DNA of 64,000 nt from Arthrobacter sp. efr-133-R2A-120 (GTDB lineage: Bacteria > Actinomycetota > Actinomycetes > Actinomycetales > Micrococcaceae), in contig NZ_JARVRF010000011.1 of the NCBI RefSeq assembly GCF_030209835.1, forward strand, positions 124,001-188,000, written 5' to 3'. Each line of letters starts with the position of its first letter. Position 1 is the first letter of the stretch. A program made the position numbers and the translations under genes. Under the pieces are notes generated by a model. That model was given only the letters and a program-made list of their open reading frames with translations, was not told the DNA's origin and searched no databases. This document shows, one piece after another, positions 43,520 through 51,868 of the stretch.

Positions 43520-44176
43520 ATGGGACTGCAACTCGGTGAGATCGCACCCGATTTCTCCGCCAAGACGACAGCTGGAGACATCCGCTTCCATGACTGGCTC
43601 GGAGACGCGTGGGGAGTGCTGTTCTCGCACCCGAAGGACTTCACCCCGGTCTGCACGACCGAGCTCGCCTACATGGCCAAGATCAAGCCCGAGTTCGACC
43701 GGCGCGGAGTCAAGATCATCGGCTTGTCCGTGGACTCGACAGCTGATCACGAACGGTGGGGCGCCGATATCGAAGAAACGCAGGGAACTCGCCCCAATTA
43801 CCCGGTGATCGGCGACGAGGACTGCACCGTGGCGAAGCTTTACGGCATGCTCCCGGCAACCACGTCAGGGGACGCCAAGAGCCGCACGCCCGCGGACAAC
43901 CAGACCGTCCGCAACGTGTTCGTCACCGGGCCGGACAAGAAGATCAAGCTGATCCTCGTCTACCCCATGACGACCGGACGCAACTTCGACGAAGTACTTC
44001 GCGTCATCGACTCGCTTCAGCTCACTGCGAAGCACCGGGTGGCGACGCCGGTCAACTGGAAGCAAGGCGAGGACGTGATCATCGCCGGCTCCGTCCCGAA
44101 CAGCGAGGCCCGGGAGATCTTTGGCGATTGGAAGGAGCCCAAGCCGTACATTCGAATCGTTCCGCAGCCGGTGTGA
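43520..44176 (+). CDS. 1-Cys peroxiredoxin (Prx6/AhpC-TSA family)
   Basis: This protein is about 218 residues long. It removes hydrogen or organic peroxides through the peroxidatic cysteine in HPKDFTPVCTTEL (Cys near 45), with the conserved Pro and Thr in place and an arginine further on. The long C-terminal arm (VATPVNWKQGEDVIIAG; AREIFGDWKEPKPYIR) is the Prx6 hallmark. There are two neighbouring ATGs: 43520 is better spaced from AGGAGG than 43517. It is divergent from the SARP-type regulator. Its normal downstream neighbour seems lost, since the following sequence is a junction to a CPBP-protease fragment. Confidence 0.92.
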   Translation: MGLQLGEIAPDFSAKTTAGDIRFHDWLGDAWGVLFSHPKDFTPVCTTELAYMAKIKPEFDRRGVKIIGLSVDSTADHERWGADIEETQGTRPNYPVIGDEDCTVAKLYGMLPATTSGDAKSRTPADNQTVRNVFVTGPDKKIKLILVYPMTTGRNFDEVLRVIDSLQLTAKHRVATPVNWKQGEDVIIAGSVPNSEAREIFGDWKEPKPYIRIVPQPV

Positions 44177-44255
44177 TCGCGCATAAGAGAGGACACTGCC
44201 ATGACCTTGGACCAGTCTCCGCAAGAATGCCGATCGGGGACCGCTTGTCGTCAGT

Positions 44256-44396
44256 ATGTTGTTCGCATTCCCCCTTGGTTTGATCCGGGGCTATATGACG
44301 CGCAATTCGGGCAGCATTGTTCCTTCGTCTCTATTCCACGCGGGCGCGGACATGCCGATTTGCTTGGGATTTCTGTCTTACGTCTCTAGCTTCTGA
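44256..44396 (+). pseudogene. C-terminal fragment of a CPBP-family membrane protease
   Basis: A 46-codon frame reads MLFAFPLGLIRGYMTRNSGS, then PSSLFHAGADMPICLGFLSYVSSF. The GLxxGYxxxxTGSxxPxxLxHAGAD pattern is the last conserved part of CAAX-processing/bacteriocin-immunity proteases, including the final histidine motif. The earlier two thirds are absent; the fragment begins shortly after what looks like another truncated gene start at 44201 (MTLDQSPQE). It is a rearrangement remnant. Confidence 0.6.
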
Positions 44397-44599
44397 GAGA
44401 TTGCTCGGCTCTGACGACCTCCTACGGAGGGGTGGGTCGTTTGGGCGTGGGAGCGTTGGCTTGGGCCCCTTAACTTGAGCAAGCCAATCGGACAGAGGCA
44501 CCTTCGGCCGACGGCTCCGTGGCTGGCTTCTGACCGCTTATCAAGATGGACTTCCCAGGGGACGCAAAGTTGGCAGATCCATCGCAGGAATTTGTGTAG

Positions 44600-44634
44600 C
44601 TCCTCCCCGTCGCAAGCAGCGGGGAGGAGTTTTG
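44600..44634. terminator. Hairpin terminator
   Basis: A perfect 10-bp stem (CTCCTCCCCG / CGGGGAGGAG) with a 10-nt loop is followed by TTTT on the plus strand. It lies downstream of the minus-strand secreted-protein gene as well. The rest of 44397-44729 shows no gene. Confidence 0.7.
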
Positions 44635-44729
44635 CCGGGGAAGGGTGGCGCCAACGGCCGTTTCAATGAAATTCGCGGGTCGTCGCTGCGTATCGGCGGC
44701 TACAGGGAATTGGTTTTGGTGCGATGCCT

Positions 44730-45239
44730 TTACGAGATGGCGGCGCAGACGTCCACGGCCTGGCCGGAGGTGTCGTCGACGGAGAGCACGTTTTGGGTCG
44801 CGATTGAGTCCAGTGTGACCACGATCCGTCCGGTGTACTGGGTTACTCTGGGGCCGGTTGCGTCGGTCGGGAAGAAGATAAATCCGTTGTGGCCGGTGGC
44901 TTCCAGGGTGACGGTTCCGTTCGAGTTTTGGATGAAACGGTCTACGGATCCGGAAGTGTTGACGGTATAGGTTTTGCCGTTGCTGAGGTTGGTGTAGGTG
45001 AGGAGGACTCCTTTGCCGACGTTGAAGATGCTTCCGTTTTTGAGGGTCACCTCGGTGATCTGCCCGTTCGTACCTTTGATGTCGACGGCGAATGAACAGC
45101 CTTGTCCTGCCGGGATCTGCAAGTCGAAGTTTTGGAGCGAGGGCGGGCGGCTGACGTCGGCGCTGGCCGGTGCGGCGGCGAGCAACAACGCGGCGATCGC
45201 AGCCCAGGGGGCGAGGCGGCGGGTGGTTTTTCCGAGCAC
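44730..45239 (-). CDS. Secreted protein of unknown function
   Basis: This protein has about 169 residues, including a Sec signal peptide: KTTRRLAPWAAIAALLLAAAPASA with a cleavage-like ASA-D. The GTG at 45239 has AGGAG upstream; a longer start at 45311 is less likely. The mature domain has two cysteines (QGCSFAVDIKG and VDVCAAIS) that could form a disulfide, and beta-rich sequence (TEVTLKNGSIFNVGKGVLLTYTNLSNGKTYTVNTSGS). I do not recognise a named family. Neighbours are remnants, so context does not help. Confidence 0.75.
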   Translation of the reverse strand: MLGKTTRRLAPWAAIAALLLAAAPASADVSRPPSLQNFDLQIPAGQGCSFAVDIKGTNGQITEVTLKNGSIFNVGKGVLLTYTNLSNGKTYTVNTSGSVDRFIQNSNGTVTLEATGHNGFIFFPTDATGPRVTQYTGRIVVTLDSIATQNVLSVDDTSGQAVDVCAAIS

Positions 45240-45509
45240 GATGGTCTCCTGAATGTCTAGCAGCGAACGCATCACCCAAGGGTGGAGACCATGCGTTTCA
45301 AATGACGGCAACGGGGTGAACCCTGACCTGACGGCGGCAGTGCCGCCCGTATGCGGCCGGCTTCGATGCCCAGCGCACGGGAAAGACTTTACTCAATTCG
45401 GTGGGGAAGCGACCGAGTGCTCCTACTTGTTAATCGCGGTCCGTTTCCTCGCTTTACCCTTGCTTACTTACGCGCACGGTGTGGGGTTGGAGGCCCCCTC
45501 CAACCCCAG

Positions 45510-45849
45510 GACGCACTGCAGTCCCGGAACGGGTTCCGCATCCGTGACGTCGGGCTGCTCGCCTCCGACTTGGTGCGCCCAGGGACGACGGTCGTGGGCA
45601 CTGGAGCCTATCCTCAACTGTCCCTGAAGCCCGCAGCACTCCTCGAGTCCGTCACCCAGGTTTCATCCACTCATCGAAGGCAACAAACGCACCGCCTGGA
45701 CGCTCATGTTCCTGATGCTCTGGATCAACGGCTACCGGCACGACTTCAGCACCGACGAGAAATTCGACCTGGTTGTGGAAGTGGCCGCTGGCGACATCGA
45801 CTTGCAGCGCAGCGCCATCCTGATCGAGAAGCACCTGATTCGACGATAG
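45510..45849 (+). pseudogene. Doc (Fic-fold) toxin remnant
   Basis: Two overlapping frames encode most of a death-on-curing toxin. The first has RIRDVGLLASDLVRPGTTVVGTGAYPQLSLKPAALLESVTQ. After one extra base at about 45660 the next frame gives FHPLIEGNKRTAWTLMFLMLWINGYRHDF, which carries the Fic-core HPxxxGNKR motif, and continues to a stop at 45849. The first residues and any start codon are missing. No Phd-type antitoxin is visible next to it. Confidence 0.75.
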
Positions 45850-45928
45850 GTCCTGTGGAAGTGGCCAGGCTGATGGCCCGGAATTCCCGATGGACAGTCG
45901 GTGGGGGTCTGCGGGGCTGGATTCGGGC

Positions 45929-46110
45929 TGTGCACAATGTGCACACACTCTGGCCGTCGGACAGAGCCGTACTCGGCATGTTTTCAGGACTTCCCACTGT
46001 TTCCAAGGCCCGGAATGCAGTTCGAGTCCCACCTCGGGCACGTTTTCCCACCTCAGGGGGGCCTTTTGGGCCTCTGAGTGTGCACACAAAACCTCGTTTT
46101 GTGTGCACAC
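45929..46110 (+). repeat. Composite repeat, most complete copy
   Basis: In order it holds the palindrome TGTGCACAATGTGCACA (45929-45945), GTCGGAC and GCCGTACTCGGC, ATGTTTTCAGGACTTCCCA, the tRNA-3'-end-like segment (46020-46042), the hairpin CTCAGGGGGGCC-TTTT-GGGCC-TCTGAG, and a perfect 15-bp stem GTGTGCACACAAAAC / GTTTTGTGTGCACAC (46078-46110). It sits just upstream of an integrase remnant. It is used here as the reference for copies at 28533/30101 and 41358. Confidence 0.65.
46020..46042 (+). other. Candidate attachment-site core resembling a tRNA-Leu 3' end
   Basis: GTTCGAGTCCC + ACCTCGGGCACG resembles the T-arm and acceptor end of an actinobacterial tRNA-Leu, but the 5' half of the T stem does not pair and no tRNA body precedes it. 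Its place about 100 bp before an integrase remnant fits an att site of a tRNA-targeting element. A second copy is at 30120-30142. Confidence 0.5.
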
Positions 46111-46119
46111 GAAGCCTAG

Positions 46120-46610
46120 AATTCTTGCCAAGGCCAGCTTTTGGGAGCGAAAAAAATCTGACGGATCGACTTCGTTCACGGTCCGCTGGCGCAACCCCGA
46201 GACGCGTAAGCAAGAAGGAATCACCTTCTCCACGGCCTCCGAAGCAAAGACCCTCAAGCGGCTGCTCGATGCAAACCACCAGTCATTTGAAATCGCTCAG
46301 TACGCGATGGTCAAGAGCCAAACCAAAGCGCCAACCGTCGCCGCCGTTATCCAAGAACGTATTGACCTTTTGGGGCGACCTTCTGTCGGTACGGCTGTGA
46401 TGCTGCGGTACCGAAAGGACAATCCTTGTCGGAGCGTGCAGCTCCGTCTGGTGAGAAGGCCGAGGACGATGCAAGGTTCCTGACTCACGCCGAGCTCCGG
46501 TTGATTCTTGAGGGCATGGGGGAGCGGTACGAGGCGTTTACAGAATTCTTGGTGATGACTGAACCCGGTTTGGCGAGGCGACCACGCCGCCAAGGACGTA
46601 GGCCCGGATC
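46120..46610 (+). pseudogene. Tyrosine integrase remnant
   Basis: The first frame encodes the arm-binding and SAM-like N-terminus of a phage-type integrase: SDGSTSFTVRWRNPETRKQEGITF, AKTLKRLLDANHQSF, and PTVAAVIQERIDLLGRPSVGT. At about 46420 a deletion moves the reading to another frame with SGEKAEDDARFLTHAELRLILEGMGERYEAFTEFLVMT, the start of the catalytic domain. This ends before the first catalytic arginine. The R-K-HxxR-Y residues are absent, so it is inactive. It directly follows the candidate att site. Confidence 0.75.
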
Positions 46611-46635
46611 ATGTTCATTTCCCGCTCCAGGAGTG

Positions 46636-47358
46636 TCAGTCCGTTTGGGCACCGCTAGATCGCCCATTCCACCTGAGGTGTCCAGTGACAGTCATCCCTA
46701 TCGTGAGGCAGCTTGCCGCGGCCATGGCCAGGCCTAGATGCACATGCTGTAGTGCCGCTCCCGTCAAGGCTCCGGCGAGGATGGCAGTTACTGCGGCGAG
46801 CCTTCGATTCCACACTCGACCCTTTGGCCGGCCGACCAATGACTCCCCCGCGAAAGAGACCAGGGTCGAAGTGACCACGACCGTCGTCATGTCACGCACG
46901 GCGAGCCTCCGCGCAACGCAGGCCTGGAGTCCCATCTCGAAGGCCATGGCCGTCGCGAATACGTTCTTCCGCATAGGGCTGAGTTGCCCGTCGAGCAGCC
47001 AGGCGGCCGCACTTACTGTCATGAGTATGAGGCTGGAAGCCCCCAGAATGGCTGACACCCGCCAAGTCCATCGGAGTTCGGGACCGCGCAGAACCCACCC
47101 GGCACCCGCAGCCCCTGCGCTGAAGCCTGCCAAAGCGATCAGCGGGCCGAATAGAGGTAGGCCCGAGCTCCCGGCCAAAGCCATGCCGATGATGACGATG
47201 TTTCCGGTCATATTGCCGACGAAGACCTTGTCGAGGCCAAGGTAGCCGACAGCGTCTCCGACGCCCGTCGCAAATGTCAGGACGATCATCAGCCAAATTT
47301 TGAGAGCCTCTCGATCGGCGTTATTGGACGAGTTTTTCGAAGTCTGAAGAACAGACAA
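46636..47358 (-). CDS. DUF1275 (YoaK-like) membrane protein
   Basis: This 240-residue integral membrane protein is of the DUF1275/YoaK family, with about six hydrophobic segments (IWLMIVLTFATGVGDAVGYLGLD; NIVIIGMALAG; LIALAGFSAGAAGAGWVL). The motif VFVGNMTGN and the segment VRDMTTVVVTSTLVSFAGES are the family hallmarks. The function of the family is not established. The gene is intact and stands alone at the right edge of the mosaic region. Confidence 0.88.
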   Translation of the reverse strand: MSVLQTSKNSSNNADREALKIWLMIVLTFATGVGDAVGYLGLDKVFVGNMTGNIVIIGMALAGSSGLPLFGPLIALAGFSAGAAGAGWVLRGPELRWTWRVSAILGASSLILMTVSAAAWLLDGQLSPMRKNVFATAMAFEMGLQACVARRLAVRDMTTVVVTSTLVSFAGESLVGRPKGRVWNRRLAAVTAILAGALTGAALQHVHLGLAMAAASCLTIGMTVTGHLRWNGRSSGAQTD

Positions 47359-47664
47359 TATGTTCAGCCTTTCGGGACGGCGATTAATCTACCTCCGCCA
47401 AGTGGAAGAGGCCGCTGGGGTCAGGGACTCGCCCTTAACAGGTAGCGGGTGGGGTTCTGATAGAGGATGATGGCGGCGTAGCGGGTGGCGAAGGTCGCAG
47501 ATTCGCTCCTTGAGTCGGACGAAATCCGGGAGCCCGTTCAGTGGCGGTTTGGTTGGCAGCATCCACGCGCGCGACCAACGGCGGACATGCTGCCCACGAT
47601 CAATTCGGGTCAGGTTTCAGATTCATCGCGGTGAGATCTTCGGCTTGCTTAGCCCGACCCGGGC
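47359..47664. other. Intergenic stretch, nothing recognised
   Basis: It contains short frames only. One minus-strand piece reads FATRYAAIILYQNPTRYLL and could be the end of a lost gene, but I cannot name it. Confidence 0.4.
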
Positions 47665-48159
47665 TCAGACATGTCGTTGTCCATGAAGCGGGTCGGCGAC
47701 CACTTTGCCGATTGGGGCGAGTCCGACGAAGATCGCGGCCTTGTCCGGTTCCTCAAAGTCAACCGTTCGCCCCGATGTGACAAGGTCTTCGAAGCCTTTC
47801 TTCATGGACCCCATGTCGTTTGCCATTATTGTCACCGCATACAGTCGCTCAGTCTCTGAAGTGTTGCGGATGTGATGTACGGATCCGCTTGGAAGTATTA
47901 GTACGTCTCCCGACTTGATGGAGACCGTGTGCTCGTCGCTTACGGCTTCGCCTTCACCGTTGAGGATGATGAAGATTTCAACGGAATCCGGATGGGAATT
48001 GGCCGGCTGCACGCCCCGTGGTTCCCAGATTTCAAAGAAGGCGCTTGTCGGAGAGCCGTCGGACGGCCCGGTTAGCGGTACGAGCTTGACGGTGTCGCCT
48101 GGAGAAATCGCGTGTGCGATCAGGTCGTTTAGGTGCTTGAGGATTGGCGCATCGGCCAT
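47665..48159 (-). CDS. Small cupin-domain protein
   Basis: This 164-residue single-cupin protein starts at ATG 48159 with AAGGAGG upstream. The cupin core shows HPDSVEIFIILNGEGEAVSD (first metal motif with His and Glu) and GDVLILPSGSVHHIRN (second motif with His). It may bind a metal and act as a small dioxygenase, isomerase or sensor. It stands 5' of the creatininase-like set with about 200 bp between; both are on the minus strand, so it would be downstream of that operon. Confidence 0.8.
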   Translation of the reverse strand: MADAPILKHLNDLIAHAISPGDTVKLVPLTGPSDGSPTSAFFEIWEPRGVQPANSHPDSVEIFIILNGEGEAVSDEHTVSIKSGDVLILPSGSVHHIRNTSETERLYAVTIMANDMGSMKKGFEDLVTSGRTVDFEEPDKAAIFVGLAPIGKVVADPLHGQRHV

Positions 48160-48363
48160 GGGGTCCTCCTTCAGGTCATCGAGTGCGTTCTGCAAGCACC
48201 GCGTCGGGTTCGGTGGTTAAGCCAGAGCACTGCCCGCATGCGCAGATCGTGGCATTAAAGGCAGCGGGCGTTGATGTGGTAGCTGCTTCATCGACGAGCG
48301 ATGCTCACTTCAACGGCGCAGTTGGTCCGCTGGCCGACGGCCGGAAGGTCACGGAAGAATTGA

Positions 48364-49146
48364 TCATGCGTCGCCCCCGGCCGGCCGGAAACGAGAGATT
48401 TCATCCAGCGCCGCGGCGGCTTGGGCGACCGCTGCCTCGAAGAGGGCAGCGCCGTCGGCTGCGTTGGCCCACCTCGGATCCCCCACCACCCCACTGGGAC
48501 CGAAGTCGTTCGAGAGCCAGCCAAAGCTGACGGGTTTGGAATGGAATCCAATGTAATCCGCTTCGGCTATGTGGGCGGGTACATTCCGCTCCGCGAGCGA
48601 CGTGTCCACCAGGTCGGGGCGGATGTGCATGATGAGCGAGGTTTCGGAGTGGCCGCCGTGGATGCCGAGCCCGCACTCTTCCTCTGGCGGCTCCACGCCG
48701 TCGGCCGATGCCCGGACTCCCATTAGAAAGGTGTTGAGGCCGAAGCGGCGGCGGATCTCCCGCAAGGCCACCTGCAAGAGCGCTACATTGCCGCCGTGCC
48801 CGTTCAGGAACACCAGCGTCCTGGCCGGGGTGGAGGCCACGGACCGGCCGATGTCGATCACGGTCTTCATCATCGCGTCCCAGCTGAGCCACACGGTTCC
48901 CGGTGCCCAGGCGTGTTCGTCCGATTTGGTGTAGGCCAGGGTCGGCAATATCCAGACGTCGACGCCGGCGGCAGCCGCGCGCTCTACGGCAGCGTTGCCC
49001 ACCGAGTCGGCCAGGAGATAATCGGTTATCAGGGGCAGGTGCGGGCCGTGGTGTTCGATCGCGCCCGTGGGCACCACGATCACTGACGATGGTGAGAGGA
49101 TCGAAGCGGCGGCGGGGCCGGAAAGTTCTGCGAGATTGCGAGTCAT
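48364..49146 (-). CDS. Creatininase-family amidohydrolase
   Basis: This 260-residue protein is of the creatinine amidohydrolase family. The metal-site motifs are VVPTGAIEHHGPHLPLITDY, AWAPGTVWLSWD, FLNGHGGNVALL and GIHGGHSETSLIM, all conserved. Family members hydrolyse creatinine, formamidopyrimidines or other cyclic amides, and MftE belongs here too. Its start overlaps the FAD-oxidase stop by four bases, so both act in one pathway. No mycofactocin genes are near, so a catabolic cyclic-amide role is favoured. Confidence 0.88.
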   Translation of the reverse strand: MTRNLAELSGPAAASILSPSSVIVVPTGAIEHHGPHLPLITDYLLADSVGNAAVERAAAAGVDVWILPTLAYTKSDEHAWAPGTVWLSWDAMMKTVIDIGRSVASTPARTLVFLNGHGGNVALLQVALREIRRRFGLNTFLMGVRASADGVEPPEEECGLGIHGGHSETSLIMHIRPDLVDTSLAERNVPAHIAEADYIGFHSKPVSFGWLSNDFGPSGVVGDPRWANAADGAALFEAAVAQAAAALDEISRFRPAGGDA

Positions 49147-50501
49147 CGCTGGGCCTCAACCGACATGAGGCCGTGCGGCTGTTCTTCGTCGTTGATGAGC
49201 TTCCCGGGGTTGAGGAGCCGGAAGGGGTCGGTCACGGCGGCGAGATCCTTGGTTCTCTGGACCTCGAAATCGACGAACCATTGGTGCGGGTTGTGGACGC
49301 GCACCCCCAGGTTCTTGAGCCGCTCCAGGCCGGCCTCCACTTCGGCCTTGCTTTCGTAGCGCCCGGCGAGCTGGCCGATCGGGTAGTCGCGTTGTGCCTC
49401 GATGTGGAGCATTCCGCCGGGGTACACGGCGTGGACCTCGTCGATGCGTTCAATCAGGGCATCGCCTGCCACTTCGACGTGGAAATAGGTGTCAGGGTGC
49501 GCCTTCTGTAACCACTCGATCGGATGATTGTAGGAGATCATGCTGAGTTTGATGACCGCCTGAGGGCCTTCCCGGACGTCTTCCACGTGCCCGCCCGCCT
49601 GTTCGACGAGGGCGGTGGCAGCGGGCAGGGCGGCCACGTCCAGGATGGCGCGCAGGCTGGCCCGGCCAGCCGGGATGGCCGCATCGACGGGCAGCGCGGC
49701 GGCGAGCATCGGCAGGTCCGCCGAGACGAGGCGCGGGGTCGGCGCGACCTGCCCGAGCTCGCGGATGATGGAAAGCGCCCCCTCGAAGGCCGGGAAGCTC
49801 GCGTAGAACGCGCGCCATTCGCGCAGCGGTTCGAGTTTTACGGTGGTGCGGACGATGATGCCGGCGGTGCCGTAGTTGTGAAGGTAGCTTTGGGCTTCTG
49901 GGCCCTCGACGTGGATTAGCTCGGGATTGGGGACGGCGTGAACGACGTCCAGCGCGATCACGAAGTCCCCCTGGGCTATGACACCATGCTCGATGGAGCC
50001 GGTGCCTCCGGACCCGCCGGAGAGGAAGCCGCCGATGGTGCTTTGGGCGGTGGACGGGTACATGAGCAATTCCTGGCCAGCGGCGCGGGCTGCTGTTTCC
50101 AGCTGGATCATGGTGGCCCCGGCGTCGGCCGTGACATAGCCGTCCCCGACGTCGAGAATGCCCTTCGCCCGCGACACGTCGAGGACGAGCCCGCCTGGCA
50201 TCGGAATTGCCTGGCCGTAGTTTCCCGTGCCCTTGCCCCGCGGGGTAATTGAGACACCGTGGCGCACCGCCGCCCCCACTGCCTGGACGATCTCATCGGC
50301 AGTAGCCGGGAAGGCGACAAGGTCCGCGAGGCCGAGCGGAAGCTGCTCCATGATGACAGGTGAGAGCTTGGCTCCGTCGATCGAGGCCTTCTCACGCATC
50401 GCAAGGTCGGTGGTGACCCCGCGCTCGCCCAGAATGCCGCGCAGCTCCCCGGCCAGCGCGTCGATCGTTGTTTGAGGGTAGGTGTAGTTCATGATTGCCA
50501 C
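49143..50501 (-). CDS. FAD-linked oxidase/dehydrogenase (FAD_binding_4)
   Basis: This protein has 449-452 residues. The N-terminal FAD domain has VAFPATADEIVQAVGAAVRHGVSITPRGKGTGNYGQ and STIGGFLSGGSGGTGSIEHG. The later part has no clear iron-sulfur ligands, so it is a single-chain oxidase or dehydrogenase of the GlcD/vanillyl-alcohol-oxidase superfamily. The start may be GTG 50501 or ATG 50492. It lies just downstream of the transporter genes and overlaps the creatininase-like gene. It probably oxidises an alpha-hydroxy acid, amine or ring intermediate of the imported compound. Confidence 0.85.
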   Translation of the reverse strand: MAIMNYTYPQTTIDALAGELRGILGERGVTTDLAMREKASIDGAKLSPVIMEQLPLGLADLVAFPATADEIVQAVGAAVRHGVSITPRGKGTGNYGQAIPMPGGLVLDVSRAKGILDVGDGYVTADAGATMIQLETAARAAGQELLMYPSTAQSTIGGFLSGGSGGTGSIEHGVIAQGDFVIALDVVHAVPNPELIHVEGPEAQSYLHNYGTAGIIVRTTVKLEPLREWRAFYASFPAFEGALSIIRELGQVAPTPRLVSADLPMLAAALPVDAAIPAGRASLRAILDVAALPAATALVEQAGGHVEDVREGPQAVIKLSMISYNHPIEWLQKAHPDTYFHVEVAGDALIERIDEVHAVYPGGMLHIEAQRDYPIGQLAGRYESKAEVEAGLERLKNLGVRVHNPHQWFVDFEVQRTKDLAAVTDPFRLLNPGKLINDEEQPHGLMSVEAQR

Positions 50502-50586
50502 TTTCGTTATGGAGAGACCGCAGCAGGCGCCGGCCGCGCTGTCGAAGGCACGGCCGGCTACTGGTCCCGCGTTGCTGTTTTCGGGG

Positions 50587-51783
50587 CTATTTCAGGCCGA
50601 TTGAGGTGTCGATGTACTTGTTGGTGTAGATGTCTTCGGCCGTGAGGCCAGGTTTGGGGGTGCTTCCCGGCTTGGTGAAGAGCGGGACGGATTGGTCGAG
50701 GATCGTCTTCACCCGATCGGCGTCGAAATCGCCTAGCGTGGAGTTGTTGCCGTTGCCCACGATCTTCTGTTCGATCATGGTCTTCACGGAGTAGTCGGCG
50801 ACGCCCTGGGAGTAAGCCCACCCGGTGTTGTACTCCTTGACCAGGTCAAGGATGAGGCTCTCAACGGGCTTGGGGTCCTTGAAGAAGTCCACCTCGGCCT
50901 GCTGGAGCACGGGCACAAGTTTGGCGAGGCATCCGCCCAGCTTGGATTCGTCGGCGGACCGGACGGAGACTGCGGCTTGGTAGATCTTCCATCCGGCGTC
51001 GTTGATGAGCTGGTAGGCTACAGGCTTCTTCCACGCCGACACTTCGTTTTGGTAGATGTATGGTTCGGCGCTGGCGAAGCCCTGCTGGGCGTCTTTGCCT
51101 CCTCCGGCGACGAAGTTGGCCGGTGTTCCGTCATAGCTTCCGTCAAGTACCTTCTCGGAGAGGATGCCCTTCGCCGTCATGTATTTCATCCAGCTGGCGC
51201 TGCCGAAGTAGCGCACGACGCCGCCGTTTGCAGCAAGTTCGGGGCCGAGTTCAGCAATTGTCTTGGCCTTGTATGTATTGGGGTCCCACATGATCATTTG
51301 GGGGTTGATATCCATTGGAGCGAACACCGCCTTTGTGGGCATCGTCGCGGAGAGCTGGACTGCTGCGTCGGTGTTGATGTAGCCGAGGGTGATGGCCGGG
51401 TCCTGGTACATCTGGGCCGCCACGCTTTGGAAGCCGATGGCGGGACCGCCGGAACGGATCTCCACATTGACGCCGGTGGGCTTGCCGCCGGCGTAGAGGG
51501 GGCCGGAGACGGACTTGTTGCCAGCGTCGATCGTGGGGTTGGGACCAAGCAGCTGGTAGAGGTGGCCATGTTCGCTCTCCGGGTTCCAGTCGGTCTGGAT
51601 CACGACGTTGGCCGGGCAGCCGGCGGCCTTCAGGTCAACCGAGCCGATGGTCTGGTCTGCCGCGCTTGCAGCAGGTGCCGTGGCGTTCGAGGCGCCGCAG
51701 GCGCTGAGCGTGAGCGCTGTGAGCGCCGCGACGCCGGACAGGAAAATGGCGCGGGTTGAGGTGCGGGATGTTGGGCGTTGCAT
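50587..51783 (-). CDS. ABC transporter substrate-binding lipoprotein (NitT/TauT type)
   Basis: This 398-residue protein starts at ATG 51783 with GAGGAG upstream and a lipoprotein signal (FLSGVAALTALTLSAC). The mature part resembles NMT1/SsuA-like binding proteins: VVIQTDWNPESEHGHLYQLLG, AQMYQDPAITLGYINTDAAVQL. It delivers a small organic molecule to the permease encoded upstream. The family binds nitrate, sulfonates, pyrimidine precursors and related small ligands. The enzymes nearby point to a nitrogen-containing, perhaps cyclic, ligand. Confidence 0.88.
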   Translation of the reverse strand: MQRPTSRTSTRAIFLSGVAALTALTLSACGASNATAPAASAADQTIGSVDLKAAGCPANVVIQTDWNPESEHGHLYQLLGPNPTIDAGNKSVSGPLYAGGKPTGVNVEIRSGGPAIGFQSVAAQMYQDPAITLGYINTDAAVQLSATMPTKAVFAPMDINPQMIMWDPNTYKAKTIAELGPELAANGGVVRYFGSASWMKYMTAKGILSEKVLDGSYDGTPANFVAGGGKDAQQGFASAEPYIYQNEVSAWKKPVAYQLINDAGWKIYQAAVSVRSADESKLGGCLAKLVPVLQQAEVDFFKDPKPVESLILDLVKEYNTGWAYSQGVADYSVKTMIEQKIVGNGNNSTLGDFDADRVKTILDQSVPLFTKPGSTPKPGLTAEDIYTNKYIDTSIGLK

Positions 51784-51868
51784 GTGTCTCCTCAAGTGGG
51801 AAAAGTCCTGAATGGGTAAGCACGGGACGTGCACGGTGAAACATTTGTGGGGTGGGCGGGCGCGGTCT

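Noticed and set aside
45929..46110. Plasmid replication origin with iterons
   Set aside because: There is no rep gene nearby, and the palindromes are single units tied to a tRNA-like core and an integrase remnant.
48364..49146. MftE of a mycofactocin cluster
   Set aside because: The protein family fits, but no mycofactocin precursor, radical SAM or glycosyltransferase gene is nearby, and the operon partners are catabolic.
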